Source of the DNA: Ricinus communis | Taxonomy: Eukaryota; Streptophyta; Magnoliopsida; Malpighiales; Euphorbiaceae | DNA: 64,000 bases | Assembly: GCF_019578655.1 (NCBI RefSeq) | Contig: NC_063258.1 | Location: forward strand, 15,938,802-16,002,801 | Reading direction: 5' to 3' | Shown: positions 60,601 through 64,000 of the stretch, in pieces | Numbering within the stretch: the stretch's first letter is position 1 | Layout of the letters: every line of letters begins with the position of its first letter | Made by a program: the position numbers and the translations under genes | Notes under the pieces: generated by a model | Databases searched by the model: none | What the model saw: only the letters and a program-made list of their open reading frames with translations | Told to the model about the DNA's origin: nothing

Positions 60601-60758
60601 AATATCAAATGCATGCATTCCTGCTTGGATTAATCGACAGTAACATGATTTCTCCCTTACGCGTTTTATATCTCATCCTACCAGATCATCAAGTCACGCC
60701 CCAATGCAACTGGTCAAGCTTGTCAATTGCATTCCCATGATTCCTTATGCCAATCCTT
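57631..60758 (+). repeat. ~1-kb repeat, about three forward units
   Basis: Landmarks near 58471 and 59484 are 1013 bp apart. Jumps at 59830-59870 and 59935 mirror those at 35700-35790 in reverse. It ends at CAATCCTTAT against an LTR fragment. Confidence 0.85.
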
Positions 60759-61432
60759 ATGATGGAAATCCTAGTGCTCCTACAAACCCATCCAAACAAG
60801 ATTTTCTATATATGGGGACAAGAGTAAGAGCCAAGAAGATTAAGGATGCAGTGGCCTTATTTGCTCAAGCCTTGGTGACAACTCACATTGCGGAAGAACA
60901 AGCCTCAAATAAGCTCAATGAGCCAGATTATGTCTTGATGATTCCAGTTAGTGAGAATGGGCTTCAAGTAGCTTGACTCCTTATTAATTTCCCCTTGGGC
61001 CGAAGCTACTTCTTATGTATTTTGGTCCTCGGGTGTTTTATTACTTTAAAACTCCATTTCTTTAGGCCTTTTTCATTACTTGTTTAGTTTAGGCCTCTAG
61101 TTATGTTTATTAGTTTAATTTTAATTATGGACCGCCTTTTGCATTTTGCACAACACTCATTAGTTTGTTTAAACCCTAAGTATTAACTATAAATACTTAA
61201 GTGTTATTATCTTGTAAGACTTTAACTTTCATCAAAATTTGATGCTTGAGAGTATTCTCCTTCTAAGCTCTTGCGAGGACTTATTGTTTTGAACATTACA
61301 ACTTTATTGATTGTTCATTGATAGCTAAGGGTTCCTTCATTAGACTGATGTGAGTTTCTAGTTGCATATCCTTTATCTTATTCTTGATAGATCCTCAAAA
61401 CGGATTGATATTGTTTCTATGCAATAGATTGT
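60759..61432 (+). mobile_element. Gypsy-like LTR fragment with coding tail
   Basis: The frame at 60800-60976 reads TRVRAKKIKDAVALFAQALV and ends DYVLMIPVSENGLQVA before a TGA. The TRxRAKK phrase matches the LTR-encoded tails of gypsy-1 and gypsy-2. Downstream, AACTATAAATACTTAAG near 61187 looks like a TATA box. The sequence is a fourth LTR family, 5'-truncated, and cut at 61432 by the next element. Confidence 0.65.
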
Positions 61433-62890
61433 TGATGAGCTCTTTATGCAACCTACACCTAAGGCAGTGAACCTACCGATGCAGCCTAGCACTAGTGAGT
61501 ATCAAGGTCGTATCCCTGGAGATCGGGTGAACCTAGAGTTACTACTGCTTGCTATGTTATCTAGTCTGAAATAGGGTGTGAAAGTTCTAACATACCAACT
61601 AATGGTTATGAGTGCAATTAAGTAAATGAAGGACAACAGTGGACAATTAAAAGACAATTGAAAAGAGAGAAATAAATCCAAAAGGGAGCCTAAGTGATGG
61701 AATTCTAAAGATGAATTTTATGGATTGCCAATCTTGCTTACCCGTGCCTAAATCTGGACTGAATCCGGTTCCTCTCTCGAGCTTACCGGATTCCTAAACC
61801 TGCACTAACCTAATGGAATCTCTTCCTATCAGATTACTACAAATTAGCATTAAGTATGATTTAAGACTATTAAGAGTTGTTAGTTCTTAATTCGGCGAGT
61901 AAATCAACCTCATCTGTAGTGTTAACTACTAGTCCTTACTATTCAAAATCCAGTTGTAACAAGCATTTCTCAATGTCAAGAAACAACCTAATAAACAATT
62001 AATCCAACGTCTCAAATTAACTACATCAAACTTTTATTACTGAATAGCAAGAAGATTGCAAGAATGACAATTATAAAAAACTAACAATTAAGCATAATCC
62101 ATCAACAAAGGTGAACCCTAATGGATTCAAAAGATCTAGCTGCTCATGTTCATAGTCAAAGCAATTAAAGAACAAAATAAGGAAAAATAAATTAAAGGTA
62201 TGTACACCCTTCTCTTTCAAGCTGAATGAGAAACCTTAAATTTGCAAATTCAAAATCTCAAACCCTAGTTGCCTCTTGAATGCTCCCAAAGTTTGTCTTG
62301 ATCTTCAATTCGATGTTGGAATAAGTGGAATCCCCCCTTCAATTGATGAAAATTGATCTCTCCAGGTCTACAATTGAGGTATAGGAAATATTTGATTAAG
62401 TGTGTGTCTTGGAATTGAGTCCAAAAATCGTCCTCTTCAATTAGAATTCAAAATCGCCTATATAGTTGATTCAAGACGAGAGTCCAGCAGGTCAATCAGG
62501 AGTCTTTGCCGAGCCACCACAGGCCGTGCCCAAGTCGGTACGACTCCTTCCAAACCGTGCCCAAGGCCGGTTGATCCACCACAGTCGCGGCCGGAGGCCG
62601 TGGTGGCTACTAAGTCGTACGAAATGGCACAATTGGGGATAGCCTCTTGATAATTCAGCACGGCCGGAGTCCAGGCCGTGCTCAACCCTCGGGGTGCTTG
62701 TTCTTGCCCAATTTGATGGATTTTGCTCCGTAATCACACGTATTTCCCTCGATTACTGATGGTGTCCTTCGAAAATGACCTGAAACGAAAAGAGAAACAA
62801 AAGACAGGTGATTCTAGCATAAAACGGGATAATCATGCATAAAAATATGAATAATCGGGCATGAAAACATGTGTAGTATGATGCTTATCA
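61433..62890 (-). repeat. Athila-like 3' LTR
   Basis: 1458 bp, TGATGAGC...GCTTATCA. Shares the AAGGCAGTGAACCTA start (plus strand) with 37690 and a CACGGCC-rich tract at 62505-62690. Confidence 0.88.
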
Positions 62891-64000
62891 AATTACCCCA
62901 TGCTTAAACTTTTGCTTGTCCTCAAGCAATTTACAACTCACTCCTCAAAAGATATCAAATAACTCAATCAACTGCATTGCAGGAGGTTAGCTCAAAATAA
63001 ATTTCAAAACTCCGTAATGATTTTTCCCAAAATCCCCAAATCACTAAATCCTTAAGAGAAAGAGCAAACTTAATAAAGTTGCTAAAGTTAAAATGATAAA
63101 CCATCTAAATTAAGAAATTGAGAATCATGCCTCACAAGATATCACTCAAAACACACAAGTGTATATAGGTGAAAAAAGATCGCCAAGCTCTCAACGCAAA
63201 AATACAGAAAAAGTGCTTACCATAGGCTTGCTTATGGATTCAATCTCCACTACTACGAAATAATCAATAATCATGATCAAAGGGTCTTGAGCCAGGTTGT
63301 AATGGGGTTAAGGTAAGGTACGTATAAATATGGAAAGTAGGCTACAAGTTGCTGGAAGTTAAGTAAGTAATGCAAGAAAGTAATGAAGGATCAAGTGCTG
63401 TACCAAAATGAACACTAAGTTGCTCTAAAAATAAGATGATGCTCGAAATGAACTAAATTAATACTTTCTACTTTTTGTTTTTTTTTATATATAAATATAT
63501 ATACTATGTATATATATTACAACAGCTTATGTAGGAGTTGTTGGTTATTGACACATACAATAATCAAGGGAGCATCTATGAAAAATCTAGCAACTTAGTG
63601 AAATATATGAATGCGGATTGATCCAAAGTAAAATGCAAGCATAACTTATATAATTTCCAAGCAACAATGGTAGAAAGAATGGTCAAATGAATAGAAGTGA
63701 TAAGATGAGTGTCAACGTATTATTGTCACGAAAGGAATGGCTAAGGCTCAAAATTGGTTCACTAAGGGAAAAATAGGGTTAGGCTTTTGGCCAAATTGTG
63801 TAAATCCTAAGTGCCCAAATCATCTCACGATCATTGACAATTCATGTAATTTCAACAGATATCGTAAAGCAAGTTCTAGAAACAGAGATTCTGTAAAATG
63901 CTCACTAATGAAAGAAAAGGAAGCATAATAGTGATGCACCAATTGGCTCAAAATCTCACCATTTGAGTGATTTAAAATTGCATGAATTCTCAACCCAAAG
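62891..64000 (-). other. Athila-like 3' internal noncoding region
   Basis: The minus strand ends AAGCATGGGGTAATT at the LTR, preceded by the inverted repeat TTGCTTGAGGACAAGCAA (62913-62930 region), the same arrangement as at 46559-46596. An AT-dinucleotide-rich patch is at about 63485-63520. No protein domain is visible to me; short frames here are unlikely to be real. Confidence 0.75.

Larger units (their letters stand above)
61433..64000 (-). mobile_element. Athila-like element, 3' end only (continues past the window)
   Basis: 3' LTR 61433-62890, then the minus-strand polypurine tract and 3' internal sequence to the window end. The left target site would be ATTGT (61428-61432); its partner is outside. 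Same family as the solo LTR at 37664-39078. Confidence 0.85.

Noticed and set aside
1..64000. CRISPR array or bacterial defence system
   Set aside because: No short direct repeats with unique spacers, no cas-like genes; the context is plant nuclear DNA.

Overview
The window reads as nuclear, repeat-packed plant heterochromatin, most likely from a eudicot. Reasons: AT-rich sequence, several families of Ty3/gypsy LTR retrotransposons with plant-type primer sites (initiator Met-tRNA; Asp-tRNA for an Athila-like element), a Cassandra-type miniature element whose LTRs carry 5S rRNA sequence, and a piece of plastid 16S rDNA. I find no intact host gene, no CRISPR array, no tRNA gene and no functional rRNA gene. 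Every recognisable protein fragment belongs to a decayed retrotransposon.

The base layer is an unclassified repeat with a spacing of about 1.0 kb between equivalent landmarks (1005, 1013, 1013 and 1046 bp measured). It fills roughly 25 kb (about 40 percent) of the window in both orientations. In the feature table '+' means the orientation of the block at position 1. Everything else appears inserted into this layer, often with 5-bp target duplications made of the repeat itself.

Layout: 1-2383 repeat; 2384-10514 gypsy-1a (minus), carrying an 803-bp solo LTR in its gag; 10515-16302 repeat blocks that flip orientation six times, with one LTR remnant; 16303-20676 gypsy-2a (minus, internally deleted); 20677-23523 repeat plus a 914-bp solo LTR ('LTR-B'); 23524-27052 gypsy-1b (plus, 3' truncated); 27053-29622 repeat with an LTR-B scrap, a plastid 16S insert and an Athila-like LTR piece; 29623-34246 AT-rich LTR-like sequence holding a Cassandra element and a 2.3-kb solo LTR; 34247-40978 repeat with a second Athila-like solo LTR; 40979-50806 gypsy-2b (minus) interrupted by a 5.9-kb Athila-like element; 50807-60758 repeat with two more LTRs; 60759-61432 a gypsy LTR fragment; 61433-64000 the 3' end of another Athila-like element running off the window.

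The most interesting signal is that 14.9-28.9 kb and 37.3-53.6 kb are diverged direct copies of one segment. They share the same inversion junction, the same gypsy-2 insertion point and the same LTR-B insertion point. Later events (gypsy-1b, plastid DNA, the Athila-like elements, opposite internal deletions) tell the copies apart. Protein-coding capacity is broken in every element: lost start codon, stops, frameshifts, and changed catalytic residues in protease and integrase.
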